The notes under the pieces are model-generated. The model was not told where the DNA came from and searched no databases. It was given only the letters and a program-made list of their open reading frames with translations. The position numbers and the translations under genes are program-made. Positions 11,394 through 25,485 of a stretch of DNA of 64,000 nt are shown one piece after another; the stretch's first letter is position 1, and every line of letters begins with the position of its first letter. Source of the DNA: Micropterus salmoides (taxonomy: Eukaryota; Chordata; Actinopteri; Centrarchiformes; Centrarchidae); NCBI RefSeq assembly GCF_014851395.1, contig NW_024040040.1, positions 12,090,711 through 12,154,710 on the forward strand. The letters are read 5' to 3'.

Positions 11394-14300
11394 CATCCTG
11401 CAGAGTGGATAGTCCGCAGTGGAAGTGATCCCCCACCAAATCTCCAAAAAACCTCTAATTGTCAGAGTGAAGTGTGTGCAATTGTCCCAGCTGGCTGTGG
11501 CACGCTGAGCCCTCTTATATCAGCCTTTTATTGATAAGATGAACACTTACAGTAGCATTTCAGACGTCTAAGTCTAGATTGCTTATGTTAAAAAGGCTGA
11601 AATGCCTTCTGCTTTTTACCAAAGCACATCCCACCTCCTCCCTGCAGGCCTCCCTTCAGAGCCACTCCCCAAAAACAATTACCATGTGGAACGAGTGCAT
11701 TCAGATAGGTAGACAGCCAATTGATTTGCCGTGCTTATTATAGTCCTGCGACAGCCACAGATACTGGACATTTTTTTCATCTTTGTGTCAGAACATTGAT
11801 TGCTATCAATGGATGTAAAGAGAATTTCAACAAACATAACAAAGAATGCTTCTGAAATAAACTGCCTCCCCCAGCTTTAATCGCTGAGATCTGGGAACAT
11901 CTGCAAAGTCATTGCATTTAAAAGACATTTGACAAGGCAAGAATCCAGAGCAGTCAGATGATCAGACAGGTGTTAAACAAAGTATATGGAAGAGAAATCT
12001 AAGGGAAATAGTTTAATTATTACTCTAACTATCATAAACATCATAACAATTTACAGATAAACGTCCTGGTCCTGCAATAATTATCTATGTTATATGTGGA
12101 CTCTCTGTTTTATCCCCACAAAATCCAGCTAATCTGCTGGCTTCTTACAACCTTTTTTATCACATGACTATTTAGATTTCTTGCCCAGTCAGACTTAGTT
12201 ATTTCAACGTTGCAACAGAGCTAGGAAATTTTTCGAGAAGTTACCAAAACCGACATTGTGACTTTCTAACCAACCTAATTTCAGTATGTTTCATTCGTTA
12301 GTACAGGCTGCCGCCTACCCTGTGAATGCAAAACAACGAATCAAACTCAATCAAGTATAGGCCTTAGTACACAACCAGAGTTTAGTCCACAGGTTCATTT
12401 CATAAGCCAAGTCTGAATTAGCAGTTTTAAGCTATATGATTAGGAGAATTGTTAATAACACCAATGTTGTACTAAACTAGATTTATCGAACTGCTCTGTA
12501 AATTAGTGAGTTATAATATTAATTAAACGGTCAAATTTACAAATGCACCATTCAAGTGTCAGTTAAAATGTACCTCTATATTTATGCAATGTTACATAAA
12601 AACAGTTTTTCATGTGTTTATTACATTATGAATATTTATGTTAATGAGTCTGACATCCAATACTATCAATGCAACTGTATTCTAATATATTCAGTGTGAA
12701 TAATTTAAATTACAGTGAGGTAGCACTGCTTTTAATGCCTATAATGTGGCAGAATAAAAGCAGGAAATGCAATAGTCCATCCTTTTATTTTTAAAGTTCA
12801 GTACGCCAACCTGCATTTAGCTGATGGGAAACAGAATGAAGTGATGAGCTGTGGCACATTTATATCATCGCACTAATGAACAACCCAAGGTGTCATTTTT
12901 TATGAGCTGTCACCTCACTTTGCACAACGGTTTATGTAAATGAAAGTCAGATCTCAAACGACCACATGCATCACAGGTACACAACATCAATGGCTAATGA
13001 TCTGCCAGGTGAAATGAACCACCAAACACGCATGAAGCGTGCTCGGGCTTTAGCTGCGCTTGGACAATCTCATGCAGCGGCGTGGAAATTTTAAGCTCTT
13101 CCCTGCTTCCACACATTAGAGGCTTAACCAAAAAACATTTAACAGACTGGAGAACTTCACTTAACATTTGGCTCGGGAGATTTAGGGTATTTGTGTTAAA
13201 CAGCAATGATTTAAGACATACTGTACAGCAGCCACGCACTAGTGCTATGCCTCTGTTTGTCTCCCAAACCTCCACACAAGAAACCTTTTTTTTTTTTGCC
13301 TGTAAACATATACAACACAGTTTTGTCGCCGCATGAAAGGAAATCTTTGTTCCAAGACAACAAACACAGTGATGCAATTTTTTTTGTCCTCCCCACCCAG
13401 CAATCCCTGTCTCTGTGAGGCTCTCCCTTCTCGGCTGCAAAATGACGGCACATTTGCATGACGAAAAAAGAAACACGGGTCTCTTTGATATGCCTCTCCT
13501 CTTCATGCCTTCCCCTCAGTTCTTCTTGCAGGCCCTGCTCACTAGGGACAGATAATTGTCGGGAATCTTGCTCCCTCTTCCTTCTCGTTCCTCTGCTTGG
13601 CAGTAATGATGGTAAGCCTTTTGAGGTGCAACAGGGCTAGGAAACCAATTACGGATTCTGGGTTTAGCTGGCTTCAGAAGGGGAAAGGCAGGAGGACCAC
13701 ACTGCTGCACTTTGTTAGGTAATAACACAAAAATTAGCCATTAACCGTGGGTTTATTTTGTTTGAGATCTTGCCCTGGATGAATTCAGAGGATTCTTTTG
13801 TGAACAAATTTGCTAGAGTCAATGGAACCCAACTAATACGAATTGTTTAATTACAAAGACGGCAAAACGGGGAGATGATAGGAAATGAGGGGATTTTTGC
13901 CGTTTCAGGCAATAGAGTTTGAGGCCTCTCTCCATTTTAAGCTAGATAATCCTCTAAATCAAGTCAAACATGTAGCCTGGTCCTCCTTCTCAAAGGAAGA
14001 TAATCAATTACTAATGCAAAACCATAATCAGGGTTTCTCAAAAAATCTGTGGAACAAATGGGTCAACATGTTGTAATGCATGAATAATGGTGCACTCCTT
14101 GCACTTTCTGCATTCCTCCTCACTCCCCTGCTCGCTCTCTTTTTCCTCCCCTCTCCCCCATTCAATCACTTTCTCTCCCCCCATGCACTCGGGAATGAAT
14201 GCCTCAGCTGCAAATTTCCATCAGACTTGTGAAATGAGTGCCAAAAACAAAGACTGCAGCTGTGTTTTTAACCAAGGGAAGCCTTTTGTCTCAGGGACGA

Positions 14301-16038
14301 CTTGTGGCGCCGTCGCCCCCCCTCCCCCCCACCCCCCACCCCCTCGCCACCTACCCACCCACCACCCCGTTGTCTCATCCGAGTTAGCAGCCGGGCTCCT
14401 TTTGCTGAAAGATTTGTCTCCTTGTGAGACACGGAGTCTGAATGTTTCATTCCGCCGCTTACATTTTCACCAAGGCTTATTATGCCAGTGACACACAGGA
14501 AATATTGATTATCCTACAAGACAGCAAGCAGGGACATAAGAGTGAGTGGCGGGGGGTTGACAAAAACCGGGTCAAGTTCTCTTGAAATATCAGAACTGAG
14601 AATTGTGTCAAGCACAATCAGTCTTTTTTTTTTTTTTAATGCAGAAGAGTCAGGGCACTGACGGGTGTGCTTTGAGAGTTAATGCGCTAACAGCCCTTGA
14701 TGATAAAGCCCTACCTGTCTGCAATAATCGCAGACAGTGAAGTGTTCTACTACTTAAACCTGCAAACGTGTCTCATCAAATTCTGTGTGATCTTCTGCCA
14801 GCAGGTGGGACGCAAGGTCAGAATCACTTCTTTCTCAGAGAAAAGACACGTGTCGCTTGTGGGGCTGCATTTATCTACAAATCCTGGCCAAAAATTTGCC
14901 AAGAAGGTGCTTTCACTTTAAGATGTGGCTGGAACTTCTTTGGGACGATAATAAAATAAATGCCCGTAAAAGCAATCAACACTGACAAATGCAGGTAGTC
15001 AAAACTGTTCACAGGGGGGATTTTTACTTTAAAATATATCACACACCTCTCAGAAAGGCTTCATAGACAATAATAGGAGGAAGAAAGTGAGAATAAGCTT
15101 GACTTATTATTACTGACAATATGTATTTAAAATAACTTTCTCCACATTTTAATACCAGATTATGTGCAGTCTTCACTCGACAAGTTCATTACAGAAACAA
15201 GTAATTTTATTCTTTTAGAGTGAAAATTGTTCCTCTGGGTGAAGAGTTGAGCCATTTTAAAATCCCAGATCCACTTACTCAAATTTGTTCAAGTAGTTTC
15301 AAGGTAAGTTAGACAGCAAGAATATCTTCAGGGGCATTTTATGTTTCCAGTCCAAGGGGAGCTCTCAATTTACTGAGGAAATATTGAATAATTGAACACT
15401 GAAATTAATTCGATTAATTAGAAATATAGTCTCTAAGACAACAAAAAGAAGATGTTTACACAGAAAGTTGTTTTAATTGTGATCTTGCAGAATCAATCAC
15501 ACTTAGAATCAGTGTCAGTAATATGAGTCCCCGCTTTTTCCTAATCAACATATTGCAGAATGTGCGGCCTTGCTGTGGGGAAGGTGGTGGAAGGGACAGC
15601 GAGGCTTAAAGCGGAGGCGGAAAAGAAGTGAAAGATCTTCAAAGCATCTGCTTTACAAGTCTGATGTATTCTCACTCGCTGTGTTAAAATCCTTTGTGTC
15701 TCATTAGGCTGCGATTTTGGGACGGTGCCTTTGTGCACTGGACAAATTCTGTTTGAAATGCAAGGGGGAGAAAGAGCTCTGTGCTGTCGGCAAACCTATG
15801 GGCTCAGGCTTTGTTAGTGAAAATAAAGAGGGTCACTTGTCCCACCCTATAAATGGTTGATTTTCCTTTAATAAGAGAAGTAAATATTTATAATGGCAAT
15901 ACTTTTTGGTAGAACACAAATGCCTATGTGTGTCTGCAAACCAAAAGGTGCATTGTAGTTAATTGCTAAAATGAGATATCAAGTGGTGATCTGGTTTTGT
16001 TGAGTGATGGTCTGTGAACAATGGCAATAACAACAATA
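11394..16038. other. No gene seen; long unique, possibly regulatory tract
   Basis: Little repeat content. Complex, mixed-composition blocks such as 13,740-14,060, 14,440-14,560 and 15,540-15,760 look unlike the neutral AT-rich DNA elsewhere and are candidates for conserved non-coding elements. Low-complexity spots are a C-rich run at 14,313-14,345 and a T run near 14,623-14,638. The minus-strand open frame 12,994-13,506 has no recognisable domain and contains lysine runs from poly-T. Confidence 0.45.
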
Positions 16039-16046
16039 ACTAGAAT

Positions 16047-16778
16047 TAGGGCTGAACGATTAGGGGGGAAAATCTATTTGCAATTTTTCTGCCAGATATT
16101 GTGATTACGAATCAATTTGCAATTAAAAAAACTTTAAATATATATATATATATTTTTTTTTTACATATATTGAAGTTTTGCTAAAGTTCAATATTCACTG
16201 CCGGTCTGTTTTTGACAGAAGCTGCATCAAGCTGCACAGAGCAGATGAACAGGCAGGAAGTAAGACAAAGAATCTTCGATTTTCAAAATAAAACACCCTC
16301 TGCAGACTCCCGATCGTACATCAACAATAAACACAGTTAAAAAGAAAGAAACAATTTAACTACGTAGCCTACTTAACCATAGTAGAAGCACAAAGACCAA
16401 GGACATCTGAACAAATATGCCAAATCTGAACAAGTCAGTAAATTTGGAAAGGCAAAACGGTCTTCTGAAATGCCCCATGTTGATGTAATGCTAGCCCGCA
16501 CAGAGCGGAGCGTAACGGGCTCACAGAGATGTGCACTCCCTGTGCCCGCTCTGACTGGTGAGTAGGACCGTAACAGGAGGCGCATGGTGCTTGTGATTGG
16601 CGAGCAGATCTGTCACACAATGATGAAAATAGAATGAATTTGTAACTGCATGACTGTTTAAAATGGGTCAGAGGCGCTGTATAATTATCCTATATTTTAA
16701 TCGCCGTCTTCATGATTAACTAATCATGTTCTTTCAAATCGCAATTTTGGTTTGAAAACAGTTAATCGTTCAGCCCTA
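16047..16778. mobile_element. hAT-type MITE, 732 bp
   Basis: The termini TAGGGCTGAACGATTA and TAATCGTTCAGCCCTA are inverted repeats. The 8-bp duplication is ACTAGAAT (16039-16046) and ACTACAAT (16779-16786), 7 of 8 matching, as expected for hAT integration. The interior holds a (TA)n/T tract near 16,139-16,162 and a GC-rich section around 16,495-16,560 with CAGAGCGG / CCGCTCTG arms. No transposase frame remains. Confidence 0.85.
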
Positions 16779-16786
16779 ACTACAAT

Positions 16787-17284
16787 TGCAATTACTTGCA
16801 TTGTGTATTAAGAGTGCAAGTTGACATGGGCAGTATCAGAATTGGACCCACACGGCAGCCTAGTCACTGTATTACTACAATATTATAACATTAAATTAAA
16901 AGTATATTGTTAATTTAATAGTAAACTGTAAGTTTGATATTAATATATTCAGTATGTAACTATATTCAATATAATAGTATATAACTTACCACTACTATAA
17001 TATTAATTAAAATTACAGTTGTTCCAGTTTGGGGTTGTTTTTTATTCATTAACTTTGTACAAGAAAAATGCTCTAGGCTACATGATAGTCTCCAACCTTG
17101 ATTTTAGGCAGGCTACTGACTGGTCAATAATCATAACCATATAAGCAGAACATTGAGTTCAACATTTATAAAGTTTCTTGCAGCACATCAAACTTTTTTT
17201 TAAATCCCGCTCCATCCAGTCTGTGATTGATCTGTTCACAAAAAGCGGCATTGACGAGAGCATCGGCTTTATGAAAAGTTTAAT
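16787..17284. other. No gene seen; very AT-rich
   Basis: AT-rich DNA with many ATATT/AATATA runs around 16,870-17,020. No gene or repeat family recognised. Confidence 0.5.
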
Positions 17285-18598
17285 GTGTTTCAATAAAAGT
17301 TACCAGTTTAACGATAAACCATGGTAAAATTTCCGATGGTTATTATTACCGTACACATTCACACAATTACCATCATAACCAGGTTCGGCTACCGCGCTAT
17401 TATAAACTCACGGTACATACTGTCCAACATGAACCAAAGTTAGCGACAGTCTCCCAGAACCAGGCGCACATGCACAGTATGGGTTTGTTTGGGTCAATGA
17501 CAACACCGCAGAAGACACCGCAGTGGAGATTTTTCAGTCACTCTTAAATCTGGTCGTATTTTAGTTTTTATGAGAGCGCTGAGGGAAACTTAATTGAAGA
17601 AAATAACCTTATAGTGAACGCAGGGTGAGTTAATTTTTATTTTTTTTGCTTTGTCTGTCTGACTAGCTAACAGCTTGTAAACTAGCTGTCAGTGTTAGCT
17701 GCTCTTGTAAAAATGCTACACGTTGTTCAGCGGCTGTGTGTGTCGTGTGTCTGCAGCCTCTATTTGTCAACTGCACATGATAACACGTTACGCAGTTTAG
17801 TCAACCAGCCAGCATATCTTGTTCATTTTGAACAGGTAGGCCTATCAGCAGAAAGATTTTTCTTTTATCAGGGAGCAACATAAACAGTCGCAGTAGGAAG
17901 TGTCCCTGAATGAAGTGAAGTGGTCGAGCACAAGGTGTAGCAACAAGCGGGCAAGTTCTCGTAAACCTGTTACGGTTGTGCTCAGCTCACGCACACACCC
18001 AGCCGCTGCCGAAGTTGAATTGTGTTCAACTTTTTGTACCCAACGCACAGCACAAATCACTGGAAGAGAGACTGATCCTCGCTGTTTGTGTTTCCAGAAT
18101 CCATTACTGATTGCTAAATAGGACATCAACGGGAGGGAATTCGCTTGGCAGAGCATCCCCACAAAAATAGGCCTATCAGGTAAAGTTATGTAGCCAATAA
18201 TTTTAACTTAAATAGGCTACAGCTGTGTAGCGCACAGAAGCCATTACTATGGTTGCTATAGAGTGCCTGCCGTTCACTCGCTGAGCGCTGTCTCCCTTTC
18301 TTTTCAGCTGAGAGAACCTGCGAAAGCCTCCCTCCACGACTTCTTTGGGTGGGTGATTTGCAGGCTGATCAACATCCCACCCCTCCTGTGACCCATGGTT
18401 TGACTGTTTGTGTATTCAGAAGCAGTGAGCAATGGACTTTCAAAATAATAATAATAAAATTTTTTTAAAAAGTAGTCTTTTAGTAGTCTAGTATTTTAAT
18501 CTTTGGCACATTTTTACAATACTGTGATAATACTGATTACCGTGATAATTTTGGTCACTATAATAGTGATATGAAATTTTTATAGCGTTTCATCCCTA
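17285..18598. mobile_element. Probable hAT-type non-autonomous element
   Basis: The right edge is TATAGCGTTTCATCCCTA (ending 18,598), a typical hAT-like terminus. Near the right edge ACCGTGATAATTTTGGTCAC is roughly complementary to the left segment ACCATGGTAAAATTTCC. The left terminal bases are degraded and no convincing 8-bp duplication was found, so the left edge is approximate. A donor-like GGGTGAGTT at 17,620-17,629 and an acceptor-like TTTCTTTTCAG at 18,297-18,307 may be leftovers of an ancestral transposase gene. Confidence 0.55.
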
Positions 18599-21500
18599 TA
18601 TATGATAGTTATAACAGTAAATGTTAAAAAAAAAAGAAAAAAAAAATCATTCACAACTGGCCTTTAATAGCATTTTGAGGTTTGTGGTCATTTGATTAGG
18701 CCTAAAATCCCAGGTCACCATCCCTGTTAACCCAAGCTTCATAGAAATTTGCTCTGCTTCGCCTTAGAGGAAAATTATTGATTTTATGTTGATCACCATT
18801 TTTGTCCAGTAAACCAAAACATGTTTAGCGGTTTAAAATGGATATATTGCATTAAAACAGGAGATAATTTTGGCTCCAATTAGGTTGTGAAGACTTGAGT
18901 AACACAGAAAACCTGCCCTTTACAACTCCTCACTGTTCATCCGGCTCTTGTCTTCTCTAATTGCACTAAGGCTGGCTGTTCATTTATTCACATTCAATAA
19001 TAAGGGTTATAATTGAGCTCCAAAGGAGGACTCAGTGAGGTTCACTCCCTAAACGGATGTCTTCTCTGGATCTTTGTAATCATGGTGCGTAACCACAGCT
19101 TGAATAGGAGTGCTGATTTGCATGCACTGGGAAGTTATTCTAGGTGTGAACAAATTCATCACCATCCCTGCAAATTCCATAGCTGAAGAAAAAAATCCCC
19201 ATCTCTGCTAATATTCAGTTCCAAAGGAAACTGCTCCCTCAATGGTACATAATTAAATTTTATTCTGGAAACTGGACAGAAATCATGATGTAATTGATCA
19301 ACATATGAATGCACAGTACGGCGCAAACGGCTTGCGAGTTAACCTTTCTAATATATTTTCATGAGCCATGCCTTCAGTCTAAGATAAAAGTTTTACCTCA
19401 CATACTGTTCCAAGAACCGTGATTATGGGCTAACATGGCACTTTGTGATGTGTTTTTTCCTGTTTTGTGCAGAGCTTCTACAGATATTTGAGTAATAATT
19501 TTATTCAGTTTCACTGCCTGCTTTAACTTTTCTCTTTCCACCTTAGCCTTGCACATCTGTGCAATATCTACAGTACTTAAAATGACTTAATTCACAGCGC
19601 CTAAAAAATGTAATTAAAAAGCTATTGCTATGTGGAGAACCTCCCAAGTTGTTACAAAAATCCTTTAAATGCCAAACAAATCATGCAGCATGGACAAATA
19701 TTTGAAGTAATGCATGCTTTTGGACTAGCGACGGTGGGGGTATCTGAAAAATTGATGAACAAGGAAAGGAAGCACAAAATGAAATTTACATGAGGTTATG
19801 AATCAAAGATCCGTAGAGGTTTTGAGCAGACAGCTTGGATAACCCCCCCACCCAGCAAACACACGCGCGTGCTCACCAACTACGGAGGTGTGAGCGCACT
19901 TTTTACCAATGCAAACCACAGTTATACTGTAACCTGTGGCTGCAAGCAGACCCGACGGGACGCTCGAACAACTAAGAGACGCTGACGACGAGGAATACTA
20001 ATGACAGGCAAGATTCCGCAATGAAATAAATCACACGGAAGATGTTGCACTACCCATTCGACTTATGCAAAACGCTTACAGAGCTTTGCTGAGGGTGTTT
20101 GTGGTGAGAGTTTATCAAACTTGCACGCGGTGCTCACAGTCATGCCCACTGTTCAGGAACATTTTTCTCAGCTGTCAGTTTACTGATGGATGTAAATTAG
20201 GCAGAAAACGCCGGAGCAACGTCTCTTAAAGCCATGCCACAGAAAGAACTGCCCTCTTAAAAAACACAGATGTCATCCTCAGTGACAAAGACTGCCATTG
20301 TGGACGAAAACTGTTGCAATATTAATGTCAGCATCATGTCACATCATTTAGTGTGCAAATTGCAACAAACAAAGCATTCCTTTTGACAGGAATTTTCTAT
20401 TTGTTTATGTGATGGATGAGTGAATTTTCAAAGGGCAATGCCCTGTGTATGTGTGTGACACTGATCTTCTCAAACCAACTAAAGAATTGATACCCTGCAT
20501 TATTTGCCTATTTTCTAGCCTGTGCATAAAGTAACTCTTTTTCTCAGCTTTGATTTATCTTTGATGTGCTAAGTTCATTAGCGGCAATCACTGAGGCTTG
20601 TCAGAACCGCGCTAAAGTGATTTTGTTAATGACTCTGGAGATGGATCATCCTGATGTATGTAGGCGTCTCACAAGGAAAACAGAATAATGTGGCTGCACT
20701 TGAAACTCCAGCTTCCATAGGCTCATCGAATGCTCGCTCAGAATAGTCAATACGTTCTCATTAGCAAGGGAAACATCAGAAAAAAAGGGGGGGGGGCTGT
20801 CAAAAGTACAGCGCCACACTCGCCTTTCTTGGTTGTAAAGGTTGAATCGCTAAAATGCAAAGAGCTGCACCTAATAACACCACTACACAGAGAGAAGAGA
20901 GAAAAAATTCTTGGAATATGTTCAAAGCCTCTCTTTAGTGAATTATGTTATGATGTAAAGTCTCTAATTGTAATTACAACAACAAGTATTTCATATATTT
21001 TCTGTAATTCAAAATCAGATTTGTTCTTTTAAGCACCTGTATGCATACAAAAATAATCTGCTAATTTTTTTTGAGAACCAATTAAAGCGACACAACTGAA
21101 AAACATTGGTCTAAATAAATAATACATTTGACTCTATCATGACTTCTGTGCTGCATATGACCCATGTGAAATGAATAGACTGGCAACACGCATCATGCTG
21201 TTGTTATTGACTTTAAATGACAAAGAATAAGCATCTTACACTGGTGTGTGCTGAAACGTTATCATGTTAGCCGTAAAGGCCCCAGCAGACACACAATGCC
21301 CCCAAGGGTCGTGCTGTAGAGAATCTAGCCTTCCCAGAGCCTCCTCTCTCCATCATACACACATACCGCTGGCTCCCATGGGCTCCTTTACACCAGCATA
21401 ACCATTAGGCCGCTGCATTGATCTCCACTCTTCATATAATGGGACAGCAAAACAGACACAATGCAAGCAGCTCTCCTAAGAAGCTTAGTTCTGCTGCAGC

Positions 21501-22499
21501 CACTGTTGATGCAATTAATGTATTATTTAGCAGAATCAGTGATTAGAACATGCACAATTCGACTTTTAGCGTGGCACAATATGGGATGCTGTCATTTCCC
21601 CTAACTGCTGGCGTGAAGGCAGATTACATGGGGAAGGAAGTAATTGTGAAAGTGCACACTGCAGCACACTCTAAATGTGATTCTGTCAAATAATTCCCCA
21701 TGGAAAAAACACCAGTTCAGGACAAAATGACCATAAATGCATACATTTTGTCCATGTGAGTGTTTGTGATGACTGAGATAAAAACCCTCAGTGTTTTGAT
21801 GGCACGCCCTACAATATGTGGTGTATTTAAGAAGAAAGGCCAGCTATTGATTTTAACACTGCAGAGTTTATCAACTGTTTAATTTTGACTACACGCCTGT
21901 GAAAGGCTCCTTGTTAAGATATTGATCCAAACTTGGCAATCATTAAAGCATTTATGACAATAGTTCTTAGCAATACCTCGTAAAGTTATTGTGACAAGGT
22001 GTAAAATGGTGATGCAAGTCGGCAGTTAAACAGGCAGTTCAAACACAACCATCAATCTGACGTATGTGGGCGAATCGCAGGCAGTAAAACTGGTACTTTA
22101 CCTCCTTGGAGCAGCACACAGGAAATGTACAAGTTAATCACCAAGATGTGCCTGTTTATCCCTTGGGAGTGTGTCGTTTTGATGTTCCGTTTGTTTTTTT
22201 TTGTTTTTTTTTTACTCAACCGTACCAGCAGGACTGGACTTAGGTTTAGTCACAAGAGCGTCGCCCTACCATAACTTACCAAACGCTGTCAGTAAATGTG
22301 GAAAGCTACAGCCTTTCTCTCTCTCTTAGCTGCTCCCCTGGATTGATGGACTACAAAGAATTGTGCAGAAAAGACTAAAAGTAGCCACCATAGCTAGTCA
22401 ACATACCTGAGTGAGTTATACTTTGCTATATTATGGTGTGGACTTTGGAATTTGTCATATGTGTCATAACCAGGTTTGAAACAGTCTTCAGAGACAAAC
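18599..22499. other. No gene seen; unique tract
   Basis: No coding signals. T runs occur near 22,193-22,213. Some blocks (18,890-19,350; 21,260-21,700) have the balanced composition often seen in conserved non-coding DNA, but conservation cannot be judged from one sequence. Confidence 0.45.
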
Positions 22500-23430
22500 T
22501 AAAAGAACGAACCAGTGACTGAGAGACAGAGATTCTGTGATGCAACGCAATGCGGATGTGGAAGATTCTGAAACGATTAACAAATATGAAAAATTGATTA
22601 TCTAAATGTTAATTGATAATGTAATGTTCACAGAACACAGAAAGCGGAGCTCTCGGACGTGTGTTACTGCAGCGCCCGGACAGTCTGTGGTGTGCACATA
22701 AGAGAGGCCAGTGTTCCCCCTGTATTCAACACATTGTGCCACCGCTGGATGACCGCTGCTACTAAAATTTCACATGCATACTGTGCGAGCAGGGTAACGC
22801 GTACATTACAGTGGGTAACACTCACTGCTGGGCTGGCTCCCTATGTCTCCTGGGTGTGTAGCGAGTCAGTGGGTGAGCAAATGAGAGAGTGCGAGCTGCA
22901 GAAAGTTAGCGGTGGAAAATATTTACGTTACTTGGTAAGTTATCAGTCTGGCAGTAAATGTACATGTAGGTCACAGTGTGAAGTGAAGGTGGTTAGCGCT
23001 GGCTAACATCTCCCCTGTACAGCACGTTAAGTTAACATTAGCTAAATTAGTAACGAGGTAGTGTTAATTAGTTGCGTGGCATTACTACCTACCTACCAGG
23101 GTTGGGAAGATCAGGTAGAAACAAAGACTTAACTGGTGGACAGCTGTGTCCAGTACATATACTGTATGTTACATCCTGATTGTAAAGTTATAATTCAGTT
23201 TTTATAGGAGTCTGAAAGTTGGTTGTTAAATAAAGGACAGCTGAGTCTAGTGAAGTAAATTAGGGATGCAAACTAGTCCTTTTAAGCAATTTAGGAGATT
23301 TCTTGTGGATTTTAATGTGCAAATAAAATTCTTCACACGTAAAAAACATAGGAAAAAAAGATCCATCAAGATGCATCAATAATGGTTTTATAATCGCACC
23401 GCGATCGTGAGGTGCCAAAAGATTTCAGTT
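22500..23430. mobile_element. Composite hAT-like repeat
   Basis: The outer sequence (GATGCAACGCAATGCGG near 22,537, AAAAATTGATTATCTAAATG near 22,589, ATCGCACCGCGATCGTGAGG near 23,392) resembles a fish hAT family. Inside, from CAGTGTTCCCCCT at 22,709, is a diverged relative of the element at 56,992: both share GCTACTAAAATTTC, GTAAATGTACA, AACATCTCCCCT and the segment GCAAACTAGTCCTTTTAAGC. The right terminus of the inner copy is missing. The open frame at 22,659-23,006 lies within repeat sequence. Confidence 0.55.
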
Positions 23431-25280
23431 TCTGGCCTAAAGTCTTCCTCACATTTCGTCTTTTCCCCTCATATCTACTTGCTAAAAGACCAAGACAGAA
23501 CAGACATATTTATGCAAGAGAAAAGCACTGGCAGCTGGGTCTTTATTTTCATCTGTATACTTCAGACATGAGATAAGTCCTATAAACAGTAGACTTAAGC
23601 ACATCCCTGTCAAATTAGAAGAAAGTATCATTAAAAGCAACGGAGATGTCTCTGAACACATACTCACCTGTCTCGGAGCAAGAACAGCTGTCAAAGACAG
23701 AGCACCCTTCAGTCGGCTGAGATGTCTACATGCTGACAGTCTAATTCAATTGCAGTTGAGTCCAAAGGCATCACGGTAGCCTGGAATGTAATTTGTAATC
23801 AGCTGCACAACAGCAACTCAATAGCGCGTGATTAGAACCCTTCACTTAAATGTGTTCAACTCGACGTTAAATCCACCAATCACTAACACATTAGTCTATA
23901 TTTTTTTCTTTTTCAAGTTGCCTTGAACATATAAAATCAGGTGAGGTTTATGAATAGGATTTTAGCAGCGCTTTCATATTATGCAGGCATGCATTATTAA
24001 GGCTTCATCTCTCCGAAGAGTGAGAGTTATAATCTGATCTTTTGAGCATATCCGATACTTTGTCTGGACACACAAATCTGCCACATACAGAGTAGTATGT
24101 GGATAGCCTTACCAAAGGGATGTTGACACAGACTGAATGCGCACTGAAAAGCCTCTTGTCATCTTGTTTGCATTGACGGTGGATATAATGAGGAGAATCT
24201 GTGCTGAGCTTGTCCAGGCTTCACTGAAGTTTATCTTGCACTTTTGCAAGGCTCTCACCTCAAGCTTATTGCCTCTTTCTCCCCCCAAAGACTTCACTGA
24301 GCTGAATGATCTGGGGTGTGTTTTAGAAGATGGATGGCATTTAATAAGAAAGAAAAAAAAAATACATTAAGGTTGCATTAAAATGTAGCTCAGGAAAACA
24401 TCACGCAACACACAGTGAAATCATTTTCTGACTACTTCCCAAAGAGAGAGCTAATGAAAGTTTCGGAGATGAAGATGAAGGTAAAAAAAAGTGTCTTTCT
24501 TTCTTTCTCCTGCCCTGGAGCCTCTTCTCTTTATACGCTAACAAATGCATAGCCTCAGGGCCTGAATTACATTGGAGAAGCTTTTTGTGGAATAATTAAC
24601 TAGTCACATTACTGCTACCTGACACACTTCAGCCTACACTTATAGTAGGCAAGTGTACAATTAATTCAAAGGAAAGACTGCATGAAGCCATATACAGAAA
24701 GAAGTGAATGTTGAGTGTTATAGATATTGTAGCAATATTGCTGATTGAACAGTGGCCTCATAAAAGTATTTTTCTGACACAAGTGGCCGCAGTGACCGCA
24801 CCACTACTTTGCAGTAGGAGGCGAGGGAGAAATTTTGAGTCATCTTTCAATGTAGATGACTGTATTTTTTTTTTTCTATAGCTCTGAATCAGGGTTACTC
24901 CAAAGCTGACTAGCTTGCCTAGTGAATCACTGAACTCTCTTGAAATTGCCTGTGCTCCAGGTCAGCTTTTCTTTTAGGTTTAGAAATACACCTGGTAAAT
25001 CAGAGTGCTGTTGGTTTATGTTGTCGAGCTAATCAGTTAGGCACAGCTAGTTAGTTTACTTTGTTTTATGTGAAACAAAAAGTAAATGTTGTTGCTCCGA
25101 TTTTGCAGCCGTGCTAAAAACATAAATGACTACTTTGTTGTGACCAACATTTAGCGATACAGTATAGGGTCTTGGGGAATTGTGGGCCTGATCTAGACCA
25201 CTGCTGGTGGTTCGAGACCCTTGCCTTAAAAGAAGAGTGCAGCTCAACCTTCAACAAATGTAATAAGGTCCATGTGTCAA
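23431..25280. other. No gene seen
   Basis: Unique-looking DNA with short CTTT repeats near 24,495-24,510 and a T run at 24,866-24,877. A minus-strand donor-like motif at 23,663-23,674 (CAGGTGAGTATG on the minus strand) has only a 20-base open segment behind it. Confidence 0.5.
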
Positions 25281-25485
25281 CATTTACATTTAGTCACTTA
25301 GCTGACGCTTTTATCCAAAGTGACTTACAATTGCTAAGTATGTCAGAGGTCTCACGCCTCTGGAGCAACAAGGGGTTAAGTGGCTTGCTCAGGGACACAT
25401 TGGTGACTATGTCACAGTGGGGAATTGTACCAGGGTCTTTCACACCAAAGGCATGTGAAGCTCTACTCACTGACTGGGCCGTTTT
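25281..25485 (-). mobile_element. tRNA-derived SINE
   Basis: On the minus strand the order is head, B-box-like GGTACAATTCCCC, body CCTGAGCAAGCCACTTAACC, then the tail TAAAAGCGTCAGCTAAGTG. This is the best-preserved of four copies in the window. The head extends to about 25,485, but its A box is unclear. Confidence 0.75.

Noticed and set aside
12994..13506. 170-codon minus-strand open frame
   Set aside because: No domain is recognised, and lysine runs come from a T tract. It is likely a chance frame in GC-balanced DNA.
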